DNA from: Rutidosis leptorrhynchoides
Taxonomy: Eukaryota > Streptophyta > Magnoliopsida > Asterales > Asteraceae
Assembly: GCF_046630445.1 (NCBI RefSeq)
Contig: NC_092333.1
Coordinates: 102,894,501-102,958,500 of the forward strand
Direction of reading: 5' to 3'
DNA length: 64,000 nucleotides
Shown here: positions 18,226-30,289 of the stretch, piece after piece
Layout: each line of letters begins with the position of its first letter
Numbering within the stretch: the first letter of the stretch is position 1
Notes under the pieces: generated by a model
What the model saw: the letters and a program-made list of their open reading frames with translations, nothing else
Told to the model about the DNA's origin: nothing
Databases searched by the model: none
Made by a program: the position numbers and the translations under genes

Positions 18226-19228
18226 GATTTATATTATCTATTTTAATTTAATATTAATAATTAATAATATATAATAATAGTACTAATAATATTAATATTA
18301 ATAATACTAATATTAATAATAATAAATAATGATTATTATAATAATTATTATAAAAATGATAATAATAATAATAATAATATTACTAATGATAAAAATAATG
18401 ATTTTTAATGATGAAAGTAATAATAATATCTAATAATAATACAAGTAATAATTAAGATATAACAAGTTACCTGTATCTAATTTCATATCTATATATTTTA
18501 TATGGATAATAATATTAATAATACAGATATTAATATTAATATTAATATTAACATCTATAATAATAATAAAAGTATTAATAATAATATTGATATAATAATT
18601 GTATTTAACTTGTAATTACATATATTAATATCACAATTTATTAATTATGCAATATTTAATATTTATATACTTTATACTTTATACTATATATATTTAATAT
18701 TTATACCTCTTAACAATATAGTATTATTTATGTATAGATATCATATATATATTCCGGCTATTATATATATAATTATGTTTTAAATATTAAGTTTTATTAT
18801 ATAGATAAATATATTAATTATATATTGAAACAAATAAACTCAAGGTATAATATTATATATTTAATACTTTGTTAACGTTGACAAATTATGTTCGAAATAA
18901 TTTATAGTCAATATACTCTATATATTCAAAATAACAAGTTTTAGTTATTTTAAGTTATCTTTCATAATAACCAAATCACACAATAGTTCATTAATGTATT
19001 TAAACTATTATATATAATTATTTACATATATAATTATTTATATCTACATTTCTGTTTACAATCAAAGGTTCGTGAATCGTTGGAAATAGTCGAAGGGTAA
19101 TTGAATATATGAATACAGTTAAAAATTTTAAGACTCAACATTACAGACTTTGCTTATCGTGTCGAAATCATATAAAGATTTAGTTTAAATTTGGTCGGAA
19201 ATTTCCGGGTCGTCACAACTCGGGTGTG

Positions 19229-19363
19229 ATGTATTATCACGTTGGCCATGAAAATTTTGTGTTGCTAACTGAGGAATAGGAATGGGATGAAATACGAACA
19301 CGAGCGTTTACCAGACGTGAACCTATTGACTTGCATCTGAAACCTATAGGCTTGAACCTATAA
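19229..19363 (+). pseudogene. Possible C-terminal fragment of an unrecognised gene
   Basis: A 45-codon plus-strand stretch ending in the frame EWDEIRTRAFTRREP...LKPIGLNL and a TAA. It has one in-frame TAG, so it is not intact as it stands. It begins right after the D insertion, which may have cut the gene, and an AATAAAAG polyadenylation-like signal follows at about 19457. The charged, non-repetitive composition looks like protein coding rather than random AT-rich DNA. I do not recognise the family, and it could be chance. Confidence 0.25.
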
Positions 19364-19610
19364 GTAATGTTTTTAATGATAATGTTGTGTGTTTCGTTTT
19401 AATTTACTTATGTAACTTTCTCTTCCAAAAATATGTAACCTTGTTTATGTTGATCAATAAAAGTGTTGTTCAAAAATTGTTATATTATTAGGAATAATAC
19501 TGATAATATTAATAAATACGTACTGATAAGATATTATTAAACACAAACTAATACATAATTTTAAACTTAAATCATAGCCATAATTTAAAAAACAGATAAC
19601 ACACAACAAA

Positions 19611-20360
19611 CTAGGCGACTAGACGATTTCTTTCAGGAATACGATATTCACCCGATGTTGATATGCCAATATGTCGGAATAACTTGGTAATCATCATCCC
19701 AAATGGTAACGGTGCATTTAAGTTTTCCTTTGCTTCTTGCATCCGATTAACCATGATGTATTCGACATCGAAAGATATACCATTCGTGATCCAGTAAATC
19801 ATAAGAGCTTCAATTAAAAGCACACTGTTAGAGTAATCGTCCACCGCACAAATGGGACGACCGGTTATGTTGCTACGAATGATAGTATATATTTTCAGTT
19901 TATTGGCTCTAAGAAAACCAAAAAACATCTTTTGTATATTTACACAAATGTTAAAACGATGATCTTCAACACATGTGTTGACCACATCATGTATAGAAGT
20001 GTCGGCAATATGTGTCTCAATAAGATCGCCATCAATTTGACTGGCAGGATTGTAAAATTGCAATCCTCTAGTTGGGAGTCCCAAAACATTGTTGAAGATA
20101 TCCATATCCCAGCAATATGGTATACCTTTCAACATAAACCTAACATTCTTGTCTTCTTCAGAAAAGGAAAAATGATGATAGAACTCACGTACACAATCGG
20201 GGTGTACAGGGAAAATGTCAGTTATGATACACAATACTGACAATTCTTCAAACTGTTCGTGTGTGAGTTCATGATCTTCTCTTGGCTTACTTCCTCTTAA
20301 AAAATAAACCTCATCGAGGATTGTCCCATGGGATATTGGAATTTGACGACGACGATTCAT
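19611..20360 (-). CDS. Protein with 'putative plant transposon protein' type domain
   Basis: An open frame of 249 codons. The pattern resembles the plant domain annotated as 'putative plant transposon protein': an early VREFYHHF motif (about residues 58-65), then a short strand region and NNVLGLPTRG (about 90-99), and later LLIEALMIYWITNGISF and LPFGMMITKLFRHIGI (about 182-232). Such proteins are abundant in plant genomes, are thought to derive from mobile elements, and have no established biochemical function. No membrane segment or signal peptide is evident. It reads convergently with the fragment at 19229-19363. Three related palindromes lie within 260 bp upstream of its start. At 249 residues it may be a short or partial family member. 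The family call is from memory of the motif order. Confidence 0.6.
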   Translation of the reverse strand: MNRRRQIPISHGTILDEVYFLRGSKPREDHELTHEQFEELSVLCIITDIFPVHPDCVREFYHHFSFSEEDKNVRFMLKGIPYCWDMDIFNNVLGLPTRGLQFYNPASQIDGDLIETHIADTSIHDVVNTCVEDHRFNICVNIQKMFFGFLRANKLKIYTIIRSNITGRPICAVDDYSNSVLLIEALMIYWITNGISFDVEYIMVNRMQEAKENLNAPLPFGMMITKLFRHIGISTSGEYRIPERNRLVA

Positions 20361-20468
20361 AATCAGAAAAAAATGTGAAAACTTATAATTTGAGATGCAA
20401 TTTTACAATTTAACAACACTCAATACTAGTGTCCATTTAAATAGAACTAACAAAAAAAAATAGCATGC

Positions 20469-20613
20469 AAACCGACCTTTGAAATGCTGGTTTAGAGGTT
20501 TCTACGGGTCCACAACGAAAACTTAAATATTGTATCCAGTTTCGTATAAAAACAGACAAACCGGCATTAGAAATGCCGGTTTGGTTACCAAACTGACAAA
20601 CCGGCAATTCATT
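20469..20613. promoter_or_regulatory. Cluster of AAACCGGCAT palindromes upstream of the minus-strand ORF
   Basis: 20558-20582 is a near-perfect inverted repeat (AAACCGGCAT...ATGCCGGTTT, five-base centre). 20469-20493 is a diverged copy (AAACCGACCT...ATGCTGGTTT). 20597-20608 is a half-site (ACAAACCGGCAA). They lie 110-250 bp upstream of the start codon at 20360. A regulatory role or a small hairpin RNA is inferred only. Confidence 0.45.
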
Positions 20614-21081
20614 CATCGATTAACCTATTTTTGTAAATTATTTTTTTTTAAACTATTTCTGTAAAACCTATAATTATATTACTATTTTGAAAGAAAAAAA
20701 ATCTACCATCATCTGATGATTGCAATTTCAAAGAAAGTTGTAATATTGATATATGATGAAAAGGAAAAGATTGACATCCTCATTTTAGCATTTTGCAACA
20801 TCATCTATTATGTGAGATAGTTTTTCCTATTACCGTTTTGCCAAAATCTAAAGTGATAATGTCAATTTATTCTTTTGGCATTTGATTTGATTAAGATGTG
20901 TTTTCCATTAGGATTTGTCAATTGAAGGAAAGAAGTCATGCACTATATTATAGAATGTAATCCACCAAATTAATTAATTAAAAAACAACTAGCTATTATG
21001 TCGAAGTTTGTATGAATAGTTATCTCGTTACATTACCTTGGGAGCATGAGATGTCCAACCTTCCCAACATAATAGTTCTAT
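20614..21081. other. Intergenic, no feature seen
   Basis: AT-rich sequence with poly(T) and poly(A) runs. No coding signal, repeat ends or RNA gene were recognised. Confidence 0.6.
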
Positions 21082-22427
21082 GGACGTTAAGGCCGTTCAT
21101 TTTCTAAAGTTTCCGGTAAAGGAATTTTTGCAAACAGTTATGTACTCACATCAAATTTTTGTAATTGCACAATTTGGTCCCTTGGTTGTTCCCAAACAGT
21201 ATGCAATCCAATGCGTATACCCATGTAAAACCTCCGCCGATTCAATGGGATATATGGAAGGAAATTAAGAGGAAATAAGTTTTCTACTTTTTATTAAGAG
21301 TTTTCTCCTAAAAACATCCACGTAGACATGGAACGCGAAAAGACAAGAGCAGCGATGATTGATTTTAACTGCATAAACTTTATTGTGAATTTGAAGATTG
21401 GGCGAATTAAGTTCACACCTTGTGATAGGATTCACAAGCTAGAAGTCGTTGGTGTTCGCATTGTACATAATCAGGTAGCCGCAAGATACACCGTAACAAA
21501 TTCTGCCATTACAATTGGAAAGCATGGTCTTGAACTATCTTCTTTTGAAGTCTTCTAAAAGCACTATTTAATATTAGCACGAGTCTTAGCGAGTGATATC
21601 AACATGGATGGTTGACATTTCATAAACTTGGCCCGGTTTTGAGAGTGCACATGACCTCCAAGAAGTACACACCCAACTGAAGGAAAGAAAGTCACTGACT
21701 TCAAGTTTCATCATGATCATCATAACGATCTTAGATTTGACCATGTTTTGAAGTTGGTGGGTCAGCAACATGGTCAAATTTGATATCATTGTTATGATCA
21801 TGATGAAACTTGGAGTTGGTGACTTTCTTTCATTTAGTTGGGTCTGCACTTCTTGGAGGTCATGCGCACTCTCAAATCGGACCAAGTTTATGGAATGTCA
21901 ACCATCCATGTTAATATCACTCGTTAAGACTCGTGCTAATATGTAAGGGTGCTTTTAGAGGACTCCAAAAGAAGATAGTTCAAGACCATGCTTTCCAATT
22001 GTAATGGCAGATTTTGTTACGGTGTATCTTGCGGCTACCTGATTATGTAGTACAGTGCGAACGCCAACGATTTCTAGCTTGTGAATCCTATCACAAGGTG
22101 TGAACTTCATTTGCCTGATCTTCACATTCACAATAATTTTATGCAGTTATATTCAGTCATCACTACTCTTGTCTTTTCGCTTTCCAAGTCTACGTGGATA
22201 TTTTTAGGAGAAAATTCTAAATAAAAGTAAAAAAACTTATTTTCTCTTAATATTCCTTTCATATATCCCAATGAATCGGCGGTGTTTTTACACGGGTATA
22301 TGCATTGGATTACATACCCTCAAGAACAACCAGGGGACCAAATTTTGCAAACATAAAATTTGATGTGAGTACAGAATAGTTTGAAAAATTTGTTTGCCGG
22401 AAACTTTTGGTAATGAACCCCCAATGT
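21082..22427. repeat. Long inverted repeat with about 660-bp arms
   Basis: The left arm (about 21082-21747) and right arm (about 21768-22427) are diverged reverse complements separated by about 20 bp. Matching landmarks include TTTGACCATGTT/AACATGGTCAAA at the centre, CACCTTGTGATAGGATTCAC and its complement, and TTTCCGG...GTACTCACATCA towards the ends. Several short frames run through the arms, but they are not conserved between arms. It could be a foldback element or a duplicated, inverted non-coding segment; a transcript through it would form a long hairpin. No flanking target duplication was found. Confidence 0.8.
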
Positions 22428-22498
22428 CCTTAAACTTGCGAACATTAGTACGTTTGTGGTACGAGTTATTCGTTTTGAGTGGGATTCGAAAGGTGAGA

Positions 22499-22522
22499 AT
22501 ATATATATATATATATATATAT
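22499..22522. repeat. (TA)n microsatellite
   Basis: A short alternating AT tract just to the right of the inverted repeat. Confidence 0.9.
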
Positions 22523-22723
22523 TTATACTGTGGGTTTTGAAGGAATTATCTAACCGAGCCTTTTGGATGTTGATGAGCAAGATTTGGGAACATCAAAATG
22601 GGCTATTAATATGATAAATGTGGAGAGTTTATCATGAAGGACTCAATTTACATTTATGGTACATGATTTTGTTCATTTGATCAATCTTGAATCTAGGTTA
22701 TTTATATAAGATGTACACGATAA

Positions 22724-23345
22724 ACATGTGACATGTCATGCTTATCGATAAGTATATGTGATGTCAAGGATATGTCACTCATAAGAAACATGTGATAAAA
22801 GAAGATGTCATATATGCATGGAACATGTGATTAGAAGGATAACTTTTATGTATATATGTATGTTACATGTGATAAGAGAAAATAATAGTGTCCAAGGATG
22901 TAAAATGTGACAAAAGATGATGTTTTACGTGTGCGAAATGTGAAAATTGTATGCGGTATCATGTGATTACAAAGAATAACATATACATAACATACTGATA
23001 ACATAGCCCTTGTAGCTATGTTTAAGATTACTATCTTTCAACTTTTTAAACTCGGTTAAACTAATTGCAAGGTACAAATATTACTATTTACCATCAATGT
23101 TTCTATTTAATGTTGGTGTTATTGTTTATTAATGACATTTTAAGTTGTAAATATAATTTTTATAAGTTATATACATATAATATGCTTAAACTTAACTCTT
23201 TTCTTAATATCATGTGCCATGTCGCATGTGACATGTGTCTTGTAAGTCCATATGTTACATGTGATAATAGAATGGTTGACTTTCGAGTATGCAACATATG
23301 AAAAGATGATTTGATATGTATGTAAAAATGTGATGATAGGCTTAC
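22724..23345. repeat. Irregular array of CATGTGA motifs
   Basis: CATGTGA or one-base variants recur near 22725, 22755, 22789, 22824, 22866, 22906, 22938 and 22960, spaced 22-42 bp, and again from about 23217 to 23335. Segments between hits share AAAAGA and TATGT pieces, so this looks like a decayed tandem repeat. CATGTG is also a core site for NAC and bHLH factors; that reading is speculative here. Confidence 0.5.
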
Positions 23346-24276
23346 ACCATTATCAGACCAAATCAACATGTAGAAATCTTACACCACTATCACATTAGCG
23401 TGTTTGCATTTCCGTTACTAACCTTCCGATTTTGGTTTCACCACCAAATTAAATCCGAACGACATTTCCAACATTAAACACAACGAATTCAACACAAATT
23501 ATAAGCGAAGCTACAATAGGAATTTGTGGTTCCTTGATTATCTGAATGAATTGAATTTATCAATCGATATTATCTATCAGATTACTTGCAAATCTGTGGA
23601 TTCTGTATTCATATTGTTTAACTTCCAAAGTAGATAAGTTAAGAAATTTGTAATCATATCATTTACTACCATATAGATGGTTAAAATATCAAAAAGCTAC
23701 TACCATATAAACGGATATAATATCAAAATACTGTAACTACTATTATAGCCAAAGCGGGTATATATAAACATGATTTAAATTCCACCGAAATATCAATACG
23801 TTCAGAACAACAGAACATAATACTGACTTCGATATACAAATGTTCGTCGTTAGACCCTTTGATCCAGGATCACCTCTAAAGAAGAGTATATCCAAAAAGC
23901 GCATATGGCACGAAAAGGAAATCCAATTTCGGCAAGACTTTATCTAAATCGTAATTCATAATTCAGATTCAAGTCGTATATTCAAAGTGACTATAGTTGA
24001 TTAGTTCCAAAAAATCAGTATGTTTTGAACATCGTCAATTTTTGTTGATTTTAGGCAACACATCATGCATGTACCAAACACCGGTTTACTTAATAAAGAT
24101 CCTTTCATATACATCCAGGAGAATTCAGCCTTAACAATGGAACATAACAATTTGAAAGCACCCACATCGGTAGTTTATGAAACATGAGCACAACTAGACT
24201 TAAAACATAAATCCAACTATTGCAATAAAAACCAAAAACAGAGACACCAAAAAGCCTTCAAGTCTATTTTAACCTT
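23346..24276. other. Intergenic region 3' of the RCD1-like gene
   Basis: AT-rich, and probably includes the 3' untranslated region of the minus-strand gene. A 35-residue plus-strand frame at 23840-23947 (starting MFVVRPFDPGSPLKK) has coding-like composition, but I do not recognise it. Confidence 0.5.
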
Positions 24277-27200
24277 TCAACCTTCTTGCACCTCCTTGAC
24301 TTCATACATGCTTGCAGAATTAGGAATTTTCTGCAGAAAACGCGAAAAAAAACTATAATGATAAAAGACAAAAAGAAACTACAATGATACACAACTCAAA
24401 ACCACAAAGTGGCTATATGGGTATTTCTTGTGACCAGGGTTATGTTTAATCAGCGAAAGTAAGAACTTAAGTGATGGTACCAAATTGGGTCAGTCAGCCA
24501 AAATCACTGTCAACCATAATTTGAAAAGATATACCTCCTAAATGGTTTTACCAATTAAAGAACCGTTACTAAAAAGTAGACGTTGCAACTATTTATTAAC
24601 ATTAAATGTACAATTTCAGGCAGATCCGCCAATACCGAGAACTATACCCATTTTGGACCATTACGGAACCTGCCTATTTAATAACTCCATCTAAAAATAG
24701 AAAGGAAAAAAAAAAAAAAAAAAGATCAAAAAGCCAACTGAATCGAACCTTGCTCTGGAGAACAGTTATTGTAGACCTCAATAGCTGATCCCCAACGACA
24801 GATCTCAATTTCTTTATAAAGTCTTCCCTGAGTATTTTCTTCGCCTAAAAACAACTATAATGTGAGCACTTCGCATACATAGCAGGTATAGGTTATAAAC
24901 GTTTACTTACCCTAAAAGACTCGTAAAAAGTACGGAGTAATTTCATATCATTTGGAGCTACTTTAGAAGAAACAGCTTCAAACAGCATTGAGAAAGGCAT
25001 ATTAAATGGTGATTTCGGTCCCTTAGGTGTGCTTGAACCAACACTTGGAGATTGTGGCTTCATAGCTTCCAACTGTGGGCAGTTTTTACCCTAAAAATTA
25101 TTAATTTAATATCAACATTATGTTGAAACCTCTAAACTTATATAAAAAGGTACACGGAACTTTTAAATATATCAAAAATAACAGGATAAATGATCTTACA
25201 GTTTTATCCGAAGATGTATCTTGGGCCAAGGGTCCATTTGGATCACGAGTTATAGTGACTTTTGACTTATCAAACTTACTTTCTTCAGCGACCAAATTGC
25301 CTGCAACACAAAATATCTAGGTTTATGACGTGTCTTCAAATAGCAGTTTAAACAAACGTGAATGGCTTCCTGTTGCAAATTAGGCATCATGTACAAAACA
25401 ATATCTCAAAAAAATACTATAGCCCACGATAATGGAGGACTCTTTTTAATGTGACTTCGATCCGCAACTATAATAACTGAAAAGTCAACCACTGATACAA
25501 GAAACATTAAATCTAATATCTGATTAGATGTAAAACTGGCGAAAAAAGGTACTATTACCTTTGATAACCGAAGGAATCTTGAAACTTACTACACATTCAG
25601 GAAAAATGTGGGTATTCATATTCGCGTTCCAAATTACATAATGACTTGGATTTTGTAAATCATCAACTCCACTATCAAAACACTTATCGCTTGGATAAAA
25701 CTGTTTGGACCCTTGTTGAACAAGTTCTGTATTCCCCAATATCACACGGCATAACACCATATGCCGCAACCCTTTTTCGTCAATATCACAAATTGTAGCA
25801 CTGTAACAAACATAGAATAAAAAAATGTTACCTTTCCAAAAAGCACATTACAAAAGGTAACTACTTCAACCCATTTATACGGGAAAAAACATCATAGGGC
25901 TGTTTTTGTATGACAAAGGATAAAAATGTTACCATTCTAAAAAAAACATCATAACAGGCTGTTTTTGTATGACAAAGGATAAAAATTTTACCATTCAAAA
26001 AAGTACAAAAGGTAACTACTTCAACCCATTTATATATGGGAAAAAAAACATCATAAAAGGCTGTTTTGTATGACAAAGAATAAAACAGTTAAGGTATAAA
26101 CAAAGTAGCTAATCGGAAGGGTTAAGTGATCAATCGGTCATCGCACTAAATTGTGTTATTAAAAAATCTGATTTTTTTTTAAATGCTTTAACAATGAAAA
26201 AACTACATTTTGCAGGATTGCAAACAGTAAAACAAAAAGGTATAGACTGTTATCAAAAGTCTGATACTGCCAATTTTGACCTGTATATATGGCCAACAAT
26301 ATAGAAGTAAAAAAAGAACATATTTGAACCTGTTACGTGCAGATTGAACCGCTGCAAGATGAACTCCATAACCATATTTTCCAAGTTTTGGCCCATTAGG
26401 CCCAAAAAACATAACTCCAGACGGTCCATTACCAGCAGCCGCAAACCAAGCATATTGCACATTTGCATTTCCTCTGAGTTTTTGAGTAATTTCAACCTGC
26501 TTTTGAAAAAGTTCAAGCCTTGCATCCAAAAAGCTGGTAGTGCATTTCTTAACATCAAGAAAGTCAACTTTCAAATCGTGACCAAGAGCCTCAACAAACA
26601 TGTTTCTAGCGGTTTCAACATCCACACTTTGGAAAATTGGAGATGCAAGCTCGATGCTTTCTTCATTTTTGTCAACAGGGTTGGTATCAAATTTGTTCTT
26701 TTGACCTTCTTGGTCAACCTTGACCCGTTTAACATTTGACTCTCCCACACATTCTTCATCTCTGTTGTTATTTAACCCGTTCAGATCAATTTCCAAATGT
26801 AAATTAATTTCAGGGGTCAAAGAAGACTCACCAAAATCTAAATCTTCATGATTTCCATAACAGTTGGAAACTATTTCAGGGAAAACACAGTTGCCCGTAT
26901 CATCAATCCAAGCAATTGGCTTTTGTGAACCAGTTTTCAAATCTATCTGAATCATATGCAAGATGTGTATAATGAAGTGGGACCCGTTACACTTTACTTC
27001 AATTGCTGTCCTTTTTGACCTAAAGTCTTCTTTAACCAAGTCAATGATTTCTTGTCCAAAGTCAACCCATTGACCATCTTGAGAAACCAGCAAACGTTGT
27101 GGCAAGCCACTTTTCATATAATTTGAGTAGTTCTTCAGTAAAGTTTTTCCCTCACATGATCGACATTTGTTTTTACACTGATTTGCACGTTTTCTCTTTC

Positions 27201-27330
27201 CGAGCTTGTTTAACGGTGATCGCACACTCACGGTTTTGTTATTAGCACCAACTAACGCTAAATTCCTCTTTGAATCAATGATTATTCTTCTACGACCATT
27301 TGCCAACACTTTCACTATCTTTGAAGACAT
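24277..27330 (-). CDS. RCD1/SRO-family protein (WWE, PARP-like and RST domains)
   Basis: Six coding exons: 27330-26330, 25800-25559, 25300-25200, 25090-24911, 24844-24749 and 24330-24277, all with GT..AG introns and compatible phases, giving 557 residues. Order: basic NLS-like GKRKR near residue 45; WWE domain about residues 78-150 ([15 protein letters not shown] ... KPIAWIDD); acidic linker; PARP-like domain about 239-415 ([40 protein letters not shown]); RST domain about 475-535 ([12 protein letters not shown] ... [12 protein letters not shown]). The family (RCD1 and SROs, about 570-590 residues) acts in the nucleus as a transcription-factor hub in stress and redox signalling, binding partners through [11 protein letters not shown] replaces the catalytic histidine motif of true PARPs, so it should be inactive as an ADP-ribosyl transferase, as known for RCD1. 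The length and intact splice sites argue for a functional gene. RCD1 versus SRO1 cannot be decided by eye. Confidence 0.93.
25840..26090. repeat. Tandem repeat in first coding intron of the RCD1-like gene
   Basis: Three copies of a unit containing AACATCAT..GGCTGTTTTTGTATG and ACAAAG.ATAAAA, interleaved with two copies of GGTAACTACTTCAACCCATT. It lies wholly in the 529-bp intron between exons 26330 and 25800. Confidence 0.8.
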
Positions 27331-29200
27331 TTTATCTACACCGTTAATCTTATATACACTAATCGGCCTAAAAGTTAACTACTTGGTGTACTATACAGTT
27401 CATTAAAACTAGCGCCTGAAAAAACTGCATGCCCTGCAAAAAGAATTTACCAAAAAAGACAACGTGAAACAAATTAATTAACTAGCAAAAATTTACCAAA
27501 ATAAGGGTGGGTATTAAGTAACATCAAAGAGATTTATAGACATTTTTAGATGTTCTAAAAATAATTATTTTCAAAAGAAACTGCAACTATTGAAAGAATA
27601 CCATATTTAGATATCGGCTTCACTTCCTTATTATGCGACCATCTTCCTGTCATCACTTGAAGTCGGCAAATTTCTAATACTATCATATAATAATAGTAAT
27701 TAAACCTCTATTAATTACTAGAACACAAATGTATCATCAAAAAGGAACATAAAACATAGTATTTCACAAACATTAAAATAAATTTTCGGTTCTAAGAAGA
27801 GTCTACTACACCTTTGACAACCCACCATGAACAGCAAGTAAAATCAAACTTTTGAGCATCTTTTATTTGGCATCTTATCTTACGCTAAACAAGAGTTGAT
27901 TACATTTCATAGACAAAACAAGAGTTGATTACATTTCATAGATAACGACAAATGACATACAAAAAGATTCAGGGTTATAAAACATTCAGAACTAAAATAT
28001 TTAACTCCTCCAAAGTAAACCCTTAAATCCGGACACAAAAGTATATACTTTGGTGATACTTGTATTATCATAATCTAAAAGGAGCTCGTAACGTTATTAT
28101 ATCTTGCCAGGAATATCACTTTACATAATCAGATCATGCATACTTGATACTAAATTAAACGCTACAAGAAATATGTGCCTTTCTTCTTGCATACTCATAC
28201 GATCAACGACATCATGAAAGTTTCTTCCTTATTTGCAAAGTTCCTATATTTTTACCATGAATTTCACATCATCACATAATGCATACTCATATGAACTCTA
28301 CCATACATATTACCTACATTTTTACGCACTCATATGATACTAAACTATCTCAAAAAGATCCCTCGTTTAATAAGCATACACATTTAGTAGATCGAATCAT
28401 GCTGAATTTGCATATTTTATACCTTCTCAATTAAGAATACACGATGTATCCCTAACTAAACCATACTATGTTCGCATATTACATTTCGAAACTATTAGTC
28501 TATAATATAGTCCCACTATAAGCTATCAATTTACCATACATGTTTAAACATGCAGTCCCTCCAAGTAAAAAGTTATATCCTGTTACCTTAAAACATTGTA
28601 TTTCAATCACAATCAAACATACATTGTAAATCCAAAAGAAAGCAGTGAACAATTATTTTAAAATACAAGAAGTAGCATGCATACTTCCTTTTGGTATAAC
28701 CTTATATGTATTTACGTAAAACCAACATTACAACAGCAAAGCAAACAAACCCCCCACACACAGTAAAATTTTAAACAACTTTTTAATATGGATGAATATT
28801 ATTATTACTGTAACAAAATCATATATAATAAGTTCCAAAAAATCTCAAACATGTGCATAACAAATCAGATACTGCATGGAAACCCTAAAAATCGGGGTTT
28901 GACCAGATAAAACTCACAAAGCAATTAACCAAGTAAAATTCTATAAAATACGCATAAAAACAAACGATCTGATAAATAAACATCAAAAGCTCTAAAAACA
29001 AGAGATTAAATAAACTTACCAAAGTTTAAGAAAAAAGAACCCTAATTATATAGTCTGAAGCAAAATCAGGAAACTAAGATAGGTTTTGATGAACACAAAT
29101 CAATCAATTGATTGACAGATCGGTTGATATATGAAGTCGCCGTCTCTGAAATGAGAAAAAAAAATTGGGGGAATTTTGGAAGAGACGGCGACGGTGTAAA
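27331..29200 (-). other. 5' untranslated region and long leader intron of the RCD1-like gene
   Basis: A likely 5' UTR intron runs from a donor TTTG/GTAAGTTTA near 29020 to an acceptor TTTTTGCAG near 27436, about 1.6 kb. The first exon would be about 29021-29200. The intron is AT-rich and holds one 28-bp direct duplication (about 27886-27942, ACAAGAGTTGATTACATTTC). Leader introns are common in this gene family; the boundaries are predictions. Confidence 0.5.
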
Positions 29201-29780
29201 AACGATGACTTTGTTGTTCATAAGAAAACGATGACTTTGATATAGAAAGGATTTATATATATGTATATATATGTATATGTATAATTAATGAATTTGTTAG
29301 GGTGTGAATTGGTTGAAAGAAGAAAGAGTTATAATTGCTTGGGGAATAAGGAAAAGGAGAAAATTAGATCGGCGAGATTTGAAGAAACAGGGGATGGATT
29401 GGATTGTATTTGTAGTCACACGTGAACGTGAAGATAAGCTTCACAAGTCAGAGTGAAAATTTACTAATTTTAGGATAGGAAATCCAGTTTGTGCTAGGAT
29501 TTCTTTTTAATTAATTTTTTTATTTTTTTTTATTTATTAAATTTTTTATTTTTATAAATCATGAATCATGAATGATAACGATAACAGTCATAATACTAAT
29601 ACTAATTACTAATTTTAAGTTTAAGGTTTATAATTAGTGATAGTAAAATAATTTGTAACCACCTTTAAATTTTTAGAACACATATAGATGTGTGATTTTA
29701 TTTTATACATAAAAAAATACCTAACACATCTTCAAAAAGCCTGAAATGTAAAATATAAATAAAAAATAGTAGTTTTCTAA
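29201..29780 (-). promoter_or_regulatory. Probable promoter region of the RCD1-like gene
   Basis: About 580 bp upstream of the inferred first exon. It includes a TATATATATG-rich stretch near 29255-29285 and an ACACGTGA (G-box-like core) at about 29418-29425. No other gene is seen. The assignment is by position. Confidence 0.4.
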
Positions 29781-29784
29781 TATA

Positions 29785-29830
29785 CTCTCCGTCCTTAATT
29801 TGATTCTAAATTAAACTTCTAACATGTTTA
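29785..29830. mobile_element. Half-copy of a Stowaway-like MITE end
   Basis: TACTCTCCGTCCTTAATTTG resembles the CTCCCTCCGTCC terminal repeat of plant Stowaway-like MITEs, but no matching opposite end is attached. It is probably a relic. Confidence 0.4.
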
Positions 29831-29884
29831 AAACCCATAAAAATTTAATTCTACCATACACTTTTTTTAATAACCTACTTATTG

Positions 29885-30046
29885 GTCAGAGATTCATTCG
29901 AAAGCAATCTCTCTATTCATAGAACATTGAGATGGATGACTTCTGCTACTATTGGGCTATTTTTACTCTGGATGGACAAATGACTTCTCTTTATTTATTC
30001 TAGGATAGGGGAATGATTGTGGGATTGGGTTGTTGTTGTTGTTGTC
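29885..30046 (+). mobile_element. SINE-like 3' part with (TTG)n tail
   Basis: Contains GGTCAGAGATTCATTCG, GCAATCTCTCTATTC, TGGGATTGGG and a terminal TTGTTGTTGTTGTTG. Several plant tRNA-derived SINE families end in TTG repeats preceded by such sequence. The tRNA-like head (A and B boxes) is not evident, so it is 5'-truncated or diverged. Confidence 0.5.
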
Positions 30047-30289
30047 TCGGTCCTTAATTTATTGTTCATTATTCTATTTTGGGATATCCTAAATTAATTG
30101 TTCAGTTTCATAAATAAATAAAATAAGATGATTAAATTCTATTATGGCGTTAATGTACGTGGATAAGATAAAATGATAAAAAAAAATAGGGTAAAATTGG
30201 AAAGTAACAGAAAATACATTATCTTTATGACATTTTCTTAATCTGCGCATTTTTTGTATGGGAACAATTAATATGGAACGGAAGGAGTA
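30047..30289. mobile_element. Stowaway-like MITE, degraded
   Basis: About 240 bp with inverted ends: left CGGTCCTTAATTTATTGTTCA, right ACAATTAATATGGAACGGAAGG, the latter followed by AGTA. These resemble plant MITE ends of the CTCCCTCCGTCC type. Internal sequence is AT-rich with no coding potential. The left tip directly follows the SINE-like (TTG)n tail. Confidence 0.55.

Noticed and set aside
21328-21558. 76-codon frame in the left arm of the inverted repeat
   Set aside because: Not kept open in the other arm, so there is no evidence of coding constraint.
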